Positions 56,863 to 64,000 of a stretch of DNA of 64,000 nt are shown here, one piece after another (the stretch's first letter is position 1; each line of letters starts with the position of its first letter). Source of the stretch: Candidatus Kaistia colombiensis (GTDB lineage Bacteria; Pseudomonadota; Alphaproteobacteria; Rhizobiales; Kaistiaceae); assembly GCA_029203105.1 (NCBI GenBank), contig CP119318.1:4292501-4356500 (forward strand), given 5' to 3'. The translations under genes were made by a program, and so were the position numbers. The notes beneath the pieces are model-generated. The model had not been told where the DNA came from. It saw only the letters and a list, made by a program, of their open reading frames with translations, and ran no database searches.

Positions 56863-58942
56863 TTGAACTGGTCCCTGACCTTCGCGCCGCTCATCCCGCT
56901 GCCCTGGCTGGTGGCGGTCGCCGTGCTCGGCCTTGTCGCCGTGGCGCCGCTCTTGCTGCGCCGCCTGCGCGGCGGCTGGCTGCGGCTGCTGGCGCTTGTC
57001 GCGCTGGTCGCCGCGCTGTCCGGCCCCGTCCTGCTCGCCGAGGACCGCCAGCCCCTGCCGACCGTGGTGGCGCTCGTGGTCGACAAGAGCGCCAGCCAGG
57101 ATCTCGACGACCGCGCCAAGGTGACGGAAGCGGCCCGCGCCGCCCTGGAAAAACGCTTCGGCGAGTTGCGCAGTCTCGACCTCCGGGTCATCGAGGCCGG
57201 CGGCAAGACCGGTGGCGCGCCCGTCGACGGCACGGAACTGTTCACCGCCGTCTCGGCCGCTTTGGCCGATGTCGCGCCGGAACGCCTCGGCGCCGTGGTC
57301 ATGCTGACCGATGGCGAGGTGCATGACGTGCCGGCGCCGCCGGGCTCGCCCTTTGGCGGCGCGCCGCTGCATGCGTTGATTTCCGGCCATGACGACGAGC
57401 GCGACAGGCAGATGGTGATCCGCTCGGCCCCGCGCTTCGCCATCGTCGGCGAGAACCAGACGATCGAATACAGCGTGGTCGACCAGGGCGCGCCCTCCAA
57501 CGACCCGGTCCGCGTCACCATCAGCCTCGACGGCGAGCCGCTGGCGACCGAGGCGGTGACGCCGGGCGCCATCAACCGCTTCCCGATCAAGGTCGGCCAT
57601 GCGGGCCAGAACATCTACGAGTTCGAAGCGGCCCCGCTCGAGGGCGAGCTGACCGCGGTCAACAACCGCGCCGTCGCACGTCATCGACGGCATCCGCGAA
57701 AATCTCCGCGTCCTGCTCGTCTCCGGCGAGCCGCATGCCGGCGAGCGCACCTGGCGCAACCTGCTGAAGTCCGACGCCTCGGTCGACCTCGTCCATTTCA
57801 CCATCCTGCGGCCGCCGGAGAAGCAGGACGGCACGCCGATCAACGAGCTGTCGCTGATCGCCTTCCCGACGCGCGAGCTGTTCTCGGTCAAGATCGACCA
57901 GTTCGACCTGATCATCTTCGACCGCTACGCCCAGCGCGGCGTGCTGCCGACGATCTATTTTGACAACATCGCCCGCTATGTCCGCGACGGCGGCGCGCTG
58001 CTCGTCGCCTCGGGTCCGGACTACGCCTCCGACGACAGCCTCTGGAGCACGCCGCTCGCCGATGTGCTGCCGGCGGCGCCAACGGGCCGTGTCATCGAAA
58101 AGCCCTTCCTGCCGCGCGTCACCGATCTCGGCCAGCGGCACCCGGTCACCCGCGGCCTTGAGGGCGCCGACACCGAGCCGCCGCGCTGGAGCCGCTGGTT
58201 CCGCCAGGTCGAGGTGGACAGGCCGAACGGCGAAACGATCATGAAGGGCGTCGACGACGATCCGCTGCTGGTGCTCGACCGCGAGGGCAAGGGCCGCGTC
58301 GCGCTGATGCTCTCCGACCAGGTCTGGCTCTGGGCGCGCGGCTATGAGGGCGGCGGCCCGCATGTCGACCTGCTGCGCCGGCTGGCGCACTGGCTGATGA
58401 AGGAGCCGGATCTCGAGGAAGAGGCGCTGCGGGCGACGGCGCGCGGCGCCACCCTCGTCATTGACCGCCAGACCATGCAGGAGAAGATCGGCCCGGTGAC
58501 GGTCGTCGCCCCCTCCGGCGCACGCAAGACGCTGACGCTCGCCCCCGACGCGCCCGGTCGCTTCCACGCCGAGATGCCGGCCGACGAGATCGGCCTGTGG
58601 CGGGTCGAGGACGGCGAGCATCGGGCCTTCGCCCATATCGGCCCTGCCAATCCGCGTGAATTCACCGACGTGCTGTCGACCTTCGACAAGCTCCAGCCCG
58701 TCGTCGACGCCACCGGCGGCCGCATCGCCCGCATGATGACGGCGGACGGCAAGCTCGACACGCCGCGCATCATGCCGGTGCGCCCCGGCCGCGCCATGTC
58801 CGGTCGCGACTGGATGGGCATCCGCATGACGGATGCGTCCGTGCTGAAGGGGGTCAATCGCTGGCCACTATTCTCCGGCTTCCTCGGCCTCGCCGCGCTG
58901 CTCGGCGTGATGGCGGCGACCTGGTATCGCGAGGGTCGTTAG
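56863..58942 (+). CDS. VWA/glutamine-amidotransferase-like membrane protein (one frameshift as sequenced)
   Basis: The last gene of the MoxR operon. Start TTG 56863 (LNWSLTFAPLIPLPWLVAVA) gives two N-terminal helices, then a VWA-like stretch (TVVALVVDKSASQDLDDRAK). A single extra base at 57679 (GCA|C|GTC) is needed to continue into VIDGIRENLRVLLVSGEPHA, a class I glutamine amidotransferase-like domain (LIIFDRYAQRGVLPTIYFDN; RDGGALLVASGPDYASD). The C-terminus is a membrane helix (WPLFSGFLGLAALLGVMAAT). The corrected product has about 692 residues, in line with operon homologues, so the shift is probably an error. Confidence 0.88.
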
Positions 58943-58955
58943 GCGTGAGACCTCT

Positions 58956-59034
58956 CACCCTCGCCGTCATCCCGGCCTGTTGCATCGCCGGGCGACCGGC
59001 ACCCCGCCATCGCACCCTCGCCGTCATCCCGGCC
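58956..59034 (+). repeat. Exact 22-bp direct repeat after the MoxR operon
   Basis: The 22 bp starting CACCCTCGCCGTCATCCCGG at 58956-58977 recurs at 59013-59034, offset 57 bp. The second copy forms the left end of the inverted-repeat element at 59021-59124, so the first may be the end of a partial element. Confidence 0.75.
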
Positions 59035-59124
59035 CCCGAGCCGGGATCCATTCAGCCGAGGCATCGGGCGTTCAGACGACCCACTTCACGGATGCATAGA
59101 TCCCTGCTTTCGCAGGGATGACGG
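59021..59124. repeat. 104-bp intergenic element with 10-bp inverted ends, copy 1
   Basis: CCGTCATCCC (59021-59030) is exactly inverted as GGGATGACGG (59115-59124). Inside are two hairpins, CCCGGC/GCCGGG at 59028-59045 and TCCCTGC/GCAGGGA at 59101-59118. It belongs with the element at 60449-60529. Elements of this kind are frequent in rhizobial intergenic DNA. Confidence 0.8.
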
Positions 59125-59156
59125 AGCTAAATCCGGAACGCACCGTGGCTGAGAAA

Positions 59157-59657
59157 TCAAGCTGCGCGTTCCGCCGCGCCGCCGAGGCCTTCGAGGGCGT
59201 CGTCGGTCAACGGGCAGACCAGCACGCGGGCCGGATCGGCGGGGGCCGGCAGGGTGATCTGGTAGGGTTGCAGCCGCTGAAAGCCGAACGGGCCATAATA
59301 GGGTTCGTCGCCGACCAGTAGGATGACGGCGTGGCCCGCTTCCCTGGCGGCGGCGATCGAGGTCCGCATCAGCGATTTTCCCGCGCCGCGGCCCTTCCAG
59401 TCCGGCACCACCACCAGCGGTCCGAGCAGGATCGCCGGCCGGCCGCCGATGCGGATCGGCGTCAGGCGCACGGAACCAATCAGCCGCTCGCCGGACTTCG
59501 CCACGAAGGACAGCGCCGGATCCTGCGGAACGCCTTCGCGCAGCAGCGAAGCGGCGCGGACGAACCGGCCGGGGCCGAACGAAATCTCGTGCAGCGCCTC
59601 GATGGCGGCGTCATCGGCAGGCTGCTCGGCCAGGACGGTAAAGGAGTCGATCTTCAT
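59157..59657 (-). CDS. GNAT-family N-acetyltransferase
   Basis: A 166-residue acetyltransferase. The acetyl-CoA loop is VVPDWKGRGAGKSLMRTSIA near residue 88; the surroundings LTPIRIGGRPAILLGPLVVV and ILLVGDEPYYGPFGFQRLQP match the YhbS-like subgroup. Substrates are unknown. It stands between two intergenic elements and converges on the MoxR operon. Confidence 0.92.
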   Translation of the reverse strand: MKIDSFTVLAEQPADDAAIEALHEISFGPGRFVRAASLLREGVPQDPALSFVAKSGERLIGSVRLTPIRIGGRPAILLGPLVVVPDWKGRGAGKSLMRTSIAAAREAGHAVILLVGDEPYYGPFGFQRLQPYQITLPAPADPARVLVCPLTDDALEGLGGAAERAA

Positions 59658-59864
59658 GGATTGCGTCTCGTCGGAAGGGCATGGCGCGGTCCGACGGGAG
59701 CCACCGATCAGGAGCGGCTGGTCCCGGGGACAGACAGTCGAACGGCATTGCGTGACAGGAGGTCACGGCCGCCGGTTCGTCGTCGCAGCAGGAGAAGGCT
59801 CGGATTCATGCTTGTTTCCGGGTCGCAGTTCATGGCGCATAACACGCGAGAACGAGCTCGGCAA

Positions 59865-60320
59865 TCACCAATGCGGCGTGGAAGGCGCGCCCGCCGCGAT
59901 CTCGGCCAGCCGGCGGCGCGTGGCCGGCGTCGTTGCATCCGGAAGCGCTTCGATATCGAAGAAGCCCGCCTCGGCGATCTCGCGATTAGGATAGAGCGGG
60001 GGATTGGGCCGGCGGATCCGGTGCGAGACAAAGACCAAAACGTGATCGCGCGGTCGTTTCAGATTGAGATAGACGCCGAGCAGCGCCGGCGCTTCGTCCA
60101 GTTCGATGCCGCCCTCCTCGCGCAGTTCGCGCACCAGCGCCTCTTTTACCGTCTCGCCGCGCTCGACACCGCCGCCGGGCAGATACCAGCCGGGCATATA
60201 GCTGTGGCGGACCAGAAAGATCCGGCCCTCGGCATCGAAGCAGGCGCCGCGAACGCCGAGCGTCATGCCGCGTAGCCAGGGCGCGACGAAGGAACCGAGA
60301 CGGGCAAGAGCGGAATACAT
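59865..60320 (-). CDS. NUDIX hydrolase
   Basis: A 151-residue hydrolase from ATG 60320 (MYSALARLGSFVAPWLRGMT). The Nudix box is GGGVERGETVKEALVRELRE continuing EGGI near residue 52. The substrate is not identifiable. The C-terminal segment LPDATTPATRRRLAEIAA is repeated exactly in DNA at 60577-60634 upstream of the gene, described as a gene fragment. Confidence 0.9.
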   Translation of the reverse strand: MYSALARLGSFVAPWLRGMTLGVRGACFDAEGRIFLVRHSYMPGWYLPGGGVERGETVKEALVRELREEGGIELDEAPALLGVYLNLKRPRDHVLVFVSHRIRRPNPPLYPNREIAEAGFFDIEALPDATTPATRRRLAEIAAGAPSTPHW

Positions 60321-60448
60321 GCGGGATCTGTCCAGATTGGCTGCGGCCCAGGGACGGCAACAGATGCGAGACGAACCTGGCAGACCATGAGCCGCGTGTC
60401 TGCGTTGATACCCGCTTTCCTCGCGTCTCGCACGGCTCGCCACACTCT

Positions 60449-60529
60449 GCCGTCATCCGTTGCGTGGATGGGATCCGCGCGGCAAGGGTCGCGGCTGAAT
60501 GGATCCTGGGTCAAGCCCAGGATGACGGC
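60449..60529. repeat. 81-bp intergenic element with 10-bp inverted ends, copy 2
   Basis: GCCGTCATCC (60449-60458) is inverted exactly as GGATGACGGC (60520-60529). The inside holds CCTGGG-TCAA-GCCCAGG and a GGATCC-containing part, as does copy 1. It lies in the DNA between the NUDIX gene and its duplicated fragment. Confidence 0.8.
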
Positions 60530-60576
60530 GAGCTTGGGGAAGCGCCATCGCTTGGTGTCGGCAGACATCTCGGTCG

Positions 60577-60694
60577 CCGCCGCTATCTCGGCCAGCCGGC
60601 GGCGCGTGGCCGGCGTCGTTGCATCCGGAAGCGCCGCGCGGGCAGCAGGGCCAACCATGGCCTTGGCGCTGCCCCCGGGCAGCCGCCGGTGCAC
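60577..60694 (-). pseudogene. Fragment duplicating the C-terminus of the adjacent NUDIX gene
   Basis: Fifty-eight bases at 60577-60634 match 59891-59948 with one mismatch and encode ALPDATTPATRRRLAEIAA in the same orientation and frame as the NUDIX C-terminus. There is no Nudix box with it, so it is a remnant of a second copy or a partial duplication, separated from the intact gene by the inverted-repeat element at 60449-60529. Confidence 0.7.
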
Positions 60695-60723
60695 CGAACC
60701 AAGGGCGAGTTGCTGGACAATGC

Positions 60724-60752
60724 AAAAAGGCCCCGCAAATGCGAGGCCTTCT
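60724..60752 (-). terminator. Rho-independent terminator of the outer-membrane barrel gene
   Basis: On the minus strand AAGGCC-CGC pairs with GCG-GGCCTT (60726-60750), followed by TTTT. It directly follows the stop of the gene at 60778. Confidence 0.85.
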
Positions 60753-60777
60753 GCAGCTATCCCGACGTGTTCAGGCG

Positions 60778-61458
60778 TCAGAAGTGGAGGTTGATCCCAA
60801 CCTTGACCGTGTCGAATCCGAGTTTCGTATAATTGTCGAACTCAGTGCCGCCAGGGCTCCACTGGTCTCCTATGATGGAGGTCTGGTAGCCGCGCTGTTC
60901 GCCAAAACCATAGTGCTGGTATTCCGCCTTGACGCTGACGTTCTCCACGATCATGTGCTCGACGCCCGCACCAACGGTCCAGCCGACGAAGGTATCGGTG
61001 CCCGTCGATGTGTAATCGGGCTTGGTCGTGGCCTGCTTGGCCTTGCCGGCGAAAAACGCTGCACCGCCCTTGCCGTACAGAAGCGTCTGATTGACCACGA
61101 AACCGACGCGGCCCGTCAGGTCGCCGTAAAGGCCGCCATCGAGCGTCAAATCTTGATGGTACTGCGCGTCTGCCGAGCCGATGACCCCCGATCCCGAGGG
61201 CGCCAGATAGCCGAGGCTTCCTTCGACACCGGCCAGGATATTTCCGGCCTGATAGTTATAGCCGATCGTCGCCCCGCCCAGGCCACCATTCACGTGGTAG
61301 CTGGTCGGGTCGGGTGCCCCAACATAGTCGTTGCGGACGTCAACCTTACCCCAAAGTCCGCCGGCATGGATGCCGGCATAGGCGCCGGACCAATCCTGCG
61401 CCATCGACGAACCGGTCGTGACCAACAGGGCCGCGGCCGCAATAAAAAGATACTTCAC
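60778..61458 (-). CDS. Outer-membrane beta-barrel protein (Omp25/OmpW-like porin family)
   Basis: A 226-residue outer-membrane protein. The signal peptide is MKYLFIAAAALLVTTGSSMA with cleavage before QDWSG. The mature part shows GAYAGIHAGGLWGKVDVR, alternating strands (GYNYQAGNILAGVEGSLGYL; FVGWTVGAGVEHMIVENVSV, then KAEYQHYGFG) and ends in VKVGINLHF, the C-terminal phenylalanine signal for BAM insertion. Rhizobial Omp25/31-like barrels have this layout. It has its own terminator and is divergent from the metallophosphoesterase gene. Confidence 0.9.
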   Translation of the reverse strand: MKYLFIAAAALLVTTGSSMAQDWSGAYAGIHAGGLWGKVDVRNDYVGAPDPTSYHVNGGLGGATIGYNYQAGNILAGVEGSLGYLAPSGSGVIGSADAQYHQDLTLDGGLYGDLTGRVGFVVNQTLLYGKGGAAFFAGKAKQATTKPDYTSTGTDTFVGWTVGAGVEHMIVENVSVKAEYQHYGFGEQRGYQTSIIGDQWSPGGTEFDNYTKLGFDTVKVGINLHF

Positions 61459-61578
61459 AAGACTAGCCCCCTAGAAACGAGCCCACGCTATAGCGTCCGA
61501 TGTATTGGATGTCTACGTGACGCTAGGGACGGCGGCGGATCGCAGCTGGACGCTGCGCATGCGCTTCGTTAAGCCGAA

Positions 61579-62478
61579 ATGATGTTCATTCTCGCCCATC
61601 TCTCCGATCCGCATCTCGGCCCGCTGCCGCGCCCGCGCGCGCTGGAGCTCGCTTCGAAGCGGGTGATCGGCTACGTCAACTGGCAGCGCAACCGTGTCCG
61701 TTCGCTGGGGGGCGACGTGCTGGCCGGGCTGATCGAGGACATGCTGGTGCGCCAGCCTGACCACATCGCCGTCACCGGCGACCTGGTCAACATCGCCCTG
61801 CCCGGCGAAATCATCGCGGCCGGCGAATGGTTGAAGGCCGTCGGCGCGCCGCACGATGTCTCGTTCGTGCCGGGCAATCACGACGCCTATGTTCCGGGCG
61901 CGCTCGCCAAGGCGCTGGCGCTATGGGCGCCCTATGCGACGGGCGACGAAGGACTTTCCTTCGGCCGCGTCACCTTCCCCTATCTGCGCCGGCGCGGCCC
62001 CGCCGCCATCATCGGCGTTTCGAGCGCCCGCGCCTCGGCGCCGTTCATGGCGACGGGCCATGTCGATGCGCAATGCTTGCCGGCGCTGCGCGACATGCTG
62101 ATCCGCGCCAAGAGCGAAGGCCTTTACCGCGTGGTGCTGATCCATCATCCGCCGTTCAAGCATGCGACGGGCTGGCACAAGCGTTTGGTCGGCGCCGGAC
62201 GAATCCGCGCCATCATAAAGGAAGTCGGCGCCGAGCTGGTCCTGCACGGCCACACCCATATCGACAGCTTCGAGAGCATCGAGGGACCGGACGGCCGCGT
62301 GCCGGTGATCGGCGTCCCCTCCGCCGCCAATGCACCCGGCGGGCACAAGCCGGCCGGGCGCTACAATCTGTTCGGCATCGAAGGCGAACCCGGCAACTGG
62401 CGCTGCTCGCTGGTCGAGCGCGGCTATGGCGCGCCGGGCTCCGGCATCGAGGTCATCCGCGAGCGCACCGTCGGCTAG
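61579..62478 (+). CDS. Metallophosphoesterase (calcineurin-like)
   Basis: A 299-residue two-metal phosphoesterase. Metal ligands occur in order: HLSDPHLGP near residue 8, AVTGDLVNIALPGE near 63, VPGNHDAYVPG near 97, IHHPPFKHATGWHK near 190 and LVLHGHTHIDSFE near 225. The family includes cyclic-nucleotide and lipid phosphodiesterases, so the substrate is unknown. Its stop codon lies inside a long palindrome that begins the repeat structure at 62474. Confidence 0.93.
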   Translation: MMFILAHLSDPHLGPLPRPRALELASKRVIGYVNWQRNRVRSLGGDVLAGLIEDMLVRQPDHIAVTGDLVNIALPGEIIAAGEWLKAVGAPHDVSFVPGNHDAYVPGALAKALALWAPYATGDEGLSFGRVTFPYLRRRGPAAIIGVSSARASAPFMATGHVDAQCLPALRDMLIRAKSEGLYRVVLIHHPPFKHATGWHKRLVGAGRIRAIIKEVGAELVLHGHTHIDSFESIEGPDGRVPVIGVPSAANAPGGHKPAGRYNLFGIEGEPGNWRCSLVERGYGAPGSGIEVIRERTVG

Positions 62479-62518
62479 AGTCGTTCCGTGTTTCATGGAA
62501 ACATGGAACGACTCTAGC
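62474..62518. repeat. 45-bp near-perfect palindrome covering the stop codon
   Basis: GCTAGAGTCGTTCC (62474-62487) pairs exactly with GGAACGACTCTAGC (62505-62518); inside, TGTTTC pairs with GAAACA around ATG. The TAG of the metallophosphoesterase lies in the left arm. It can act as a transcript-end hairpin and joins directly to the repeat at 62525. Confidence 0.9.
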
Positions 62519-62524
62519 TCTTCG

Positions 62525-62579
62525 TTTGATCGCGTTTTCTTCACGCGAACCGGCATCCACTTCGCTCGAAAACGCTCTG
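62525..62579 (-). repeat. Interspersed intergenic repeat, copy 3
   Basis: On the minus strand it reads AGAGCGTTTTCGAGCGAAGT, then GGTTCGCGTGAAGAAAACGC, the best-preserved copy of the repeat also at 9387-9435 and 35773-35826. With the palindrome beside it the unit is about 105 bp. The remaining bases to 62776 hold a GAGCGGC/GCCGCTC dyad and no gene. Confidence 0.85.
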
Positions 62580-62776
62580 AGCGGCGCAGGCCGCTCCGGC
62601 TCGCTGCCGATCCAAAGCCGGCTCGCGACGTTTTCTCGCAGCCACGCCCGCCCCGAAAAAGCTTCGGCGGACGTCGCTTCCGAACATCCGCAGGTTGCAG
62701 CGAACGAGCCGGAACGGTAAGCGTACCAGTAGGATAGTCACGAGCCGCCGCGCTCGGAATCGGGGGCTGGCGTCTC

Positions 62777-63049
62777 ATGAGATTTGTGTCCTGCGCTCGC
62801 TTGGCGCCGCTCGCCGCCGTTGTGCTGAGCGGCTGCGTCGGGACGCGCGCGCCTTCGATTCCCCTGTTCGGCGCGTATTTCCCCGCCTGGCTCGCCTGCG
62901 TCACGGTCGGCATCCTCGGCGCGGTCGTGATCCGGGTCGCTTTCGTCTTCATCGGGCTGGACGACCGGCTGCCATTGCGGCTGCTCGTCTATGTCTGCCT
63001 GGCGTCGGGCCTCTCCTTCGCCACCTCCCTTCTCTTCTTCGGTAGCTGA
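62777..63049 (+). CDS. YtcA-family small lipoprotein
   Basis: A 90-residue lipoprotein with two later hydrophobic helices. The signal MRFVSCARLAPLAAVVLSGC ends in the lipobox LSGC. SIPLFGAYFPAWLACVTVGI then IRVAFVFIGLDDRLP match the YtcA family. In E. coli ytcA lies directly before mdtNOP, and here an mdtN-like gene follows after three bases. The role of YtcA in efflux is unknown. Confidence 0.9.
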   Translation: MRFVSCARLAPLAAVVLSGCVGTRAPSIPLFGAYFPAWLACVTVGILGAVVIRVAFVFIGLDDRLPLRLLVYVCLASGLSFATSLLFFGS

Positions 63050-63052
63050 CAG

Positions 63053-64000
63053 ATGGCAAAGCCAGGCAAGCTGGGCAACGCAATCGGCGCCCTCGTGGCT
63101 CTCGTGATCGTCGGCGGCGCCGTCGCGCTCGGCTGGCGCTATCTGCGCGCGGGCGAACTGAACCCGACGTCGGAAGACGCGGTCATCCAGGCCAATCTGG
63201 TCAATATCTCCTCGACCGTGCCGGGCCGCATCATCGAGATCGCGGTCAAGGACAACGGCCGGGTGAAACGCGGCGAGTTGCTGTTCTCGATCGATCCGGT
63301 CCCGTACCGCCTCGCCGTCGAGCAGGCCAAGGCCGATCTTTTGATCGCCGAGGCGGCGCTTTCGGCCCAGCAGCGGACGATCCGCGCCGAAACCTCCAAC
63401 GCCGCCATCGCCAGCGAGCAGATCTCTCGCGCACGCGTCAATCTCGACCTCGCGACCCAGACGCTCACGCGCCTGACCGCGCTTCGCCCCAAAGGCTATG
63501 TCACCGCGCAGCAGGTCGACGACGCCGCCACCGCCAAGCGCGACGCGACCATCAGCCTGAACCAGGCGCTGGCGCAGCGCGAGGCGGCGGATGCGCTGGT
63601 CAGCACGCTGGACGGCGCCGAAGCGCTGGTGTCGGCCCGCCGCGCCGCTCTGGCCCTGGCCGAGCGAAACCTCGCCGATACCGAGGTGCGGTCGCCGCAT
63701 GACAGCCTGGTCGCCGGTTTGACCGTCTCGTCCGGCCAGTTCGTCATCACCGGCCAGTCGGTCTTCACCCTGATCGATACCGAACAGTGGTTCGTCACCG
63801 CCGCCTTCCGCGAGACGGAACTGAAGCAGTTGCAGGATGGCGCCTGCGCCACCGCCTATGTGATGGCGAACCGTTCGATCCCGCTGCGCGGCCGCGTCGT
63901 CGGCATCGGCTGGGGCGTCAGTTCGGAAGAAATCCTGCCGATCCCGCGCAGCCTGCCCTATGTGCCGAAGACGCTGAACTGGGTACGCATCTCGCAGCGC
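63053..64000 (+). CDS. mdtN: MdtN-like HlyD-family efflux adaptor (3' end off the window)
   Basis: The first 316 residues of a membrane fusion protein. It begins MAKPGKLGNAIGALVALVIV with one inner-membrane anchor. The lipoyl-like half motif is NLVNISSTVPGRIIEIAVKD, the coiled-coil hairpin spans about residues 90-180, and the second half motif appears near SPHDSLVAGLTVSSGQFV. With ytcA just upstream this matches the ytcA-mdtNOP type of locus, so genes for a DUF-type or FUSC permease (mdtO) and an outer-membrane factor (mdtP) are expected beyond the window. The reading frame is open at 64000. Confidence 0.9.
   Translation, partial: MAKPGKLGNAIGALVALVIVGGAVALGWRYLRAGELNPTSEDAVIQANLVNISSTVPGRIIEIAVKDNGRVKRGELLFSIDPVPYRLAVEQAKADLLIAEAALSAQQRTIRAETSNAAIASEQISRARVNLDLATQTLTRLTALRPKGYVTAQQVDDAATAKRDATISLNQALAQREAADALVSTLDGAEALVSARRAALALAERNLADTEVRSPHDSLVAGLTVSSGQFVITGQSVFTLIDTEQWFVTAAFRETELKQLQDGACATAYVMANRSIPLRGRVVGIGWGVSSEEILPIPRSLPYVPKTLNWVRISQR

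Noticed and set aside
58956..59124. Possible CRISPR-like direct repeats
   Set aside because: There are only two copies, 57 bp apart, with a hairpin-rich element instead of uniform spacers and no cas genes.

Overview
The window looks like chromosomal DNA of an alphaproteobacterium of the order Hyphomicrobiales (Rhizobiales). GC is high and codon third positions are strongly G/C. The gene set is typical of the order: a ChvE-type sugar-binding protein with its GguA ATPase, a PetP/PetR-type regulator pair, a three-gene petABC bc1 operon, minCDE behind a CtrA-type box, a DUF1285-NUDIX-DUF6111-CCA transferase block, and rhizobial-style intergenic palindromic repeats. Genus cannot be settled by eye. 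No rRNA, tRNA, CRISPR array, prophage or insertion sequence was seen.

Layout. 0-2 kb: sugar ABC importer (chvE, partial gguA). 2.4-8 kb: a methionine-rich secreted peptide, an MgtC-like protein, uvrB and an Ldh/MDH2-type dehydrogenase. 7.9-10.8 kb: two YCII/DGPF proteins, an anchored SRPBCC protein and an ECF42-like sigma factor, probably one regulatory cassette. 10.8-13.6 kb: slyX, a DUF4126 protein and minCDE. 13.9-17.5 kb: LLM oxidoreductase, signal peptidase I, and an MFS exporter preceded by twin operators. 18-22 kb: cold-shock protein, then YbjN, ProC, TetR and CsaA genes, then a VOC dioxygenase-like gene. 22.1-26.1 kb: PetP/PetR-type regulators, a sensor kinase and ilvE. 26.2-35.8 kb: housekeeping genes (GIY-YIG, ubiK, lgt, midA-like, pgeF, lipoprotein, prs, exbBD, rplY, pth, ychF). 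35.9-40.9 kb: a DUF4282 protein, a GST, apt and mtaP (methylthioadenosine salvage), hemF and trmL. 40.9-45 kb: two paralogous ABC exporters. 45-46.2 kb: an ABM-domain enzyme and a divergent MarR regulator around a 27-bp palindrome. 46.4-49.2 kb: petABC. 49.2-52 kb: CCA transferase, DUF6111, NUDIX and DUF1285 genes. 52-59 kb: MoxR, DUF58, DUF4159 and VWA-type genes, an operon resembling Bat/MoxR surface-complex loci. 59-64 kb: GNAT, NUDIX, an outer-membrane barrel, a metallophosphoesterase, and the start of a ytcA-mdtN-like efflux locus that runs off the window.

Data quality matters here. Between about 25.5 and 35.5 kb at least seven conserved genes (ilvE, GIY-YIG, lgt, midA-like, exbB, rplY, ychF) carry roughly 25 frameshifts, nearly all readable as single-base insertions. 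One more lies at about 57.68 kb. Several of these genes are normally essential and every reading frame resumes perfectly, so I read them as functional genes with sequence errors rather than true decay.

The best candidates for new biology are the methionine-rich secreted peptide, the sigma-factor/DGPF/SRPBCC cassette, the 27-bp MarR-type palindrome, the twin operators before the MFS gene, and two families of structured interspersed repeats. None is clearly a wholly unknown system.
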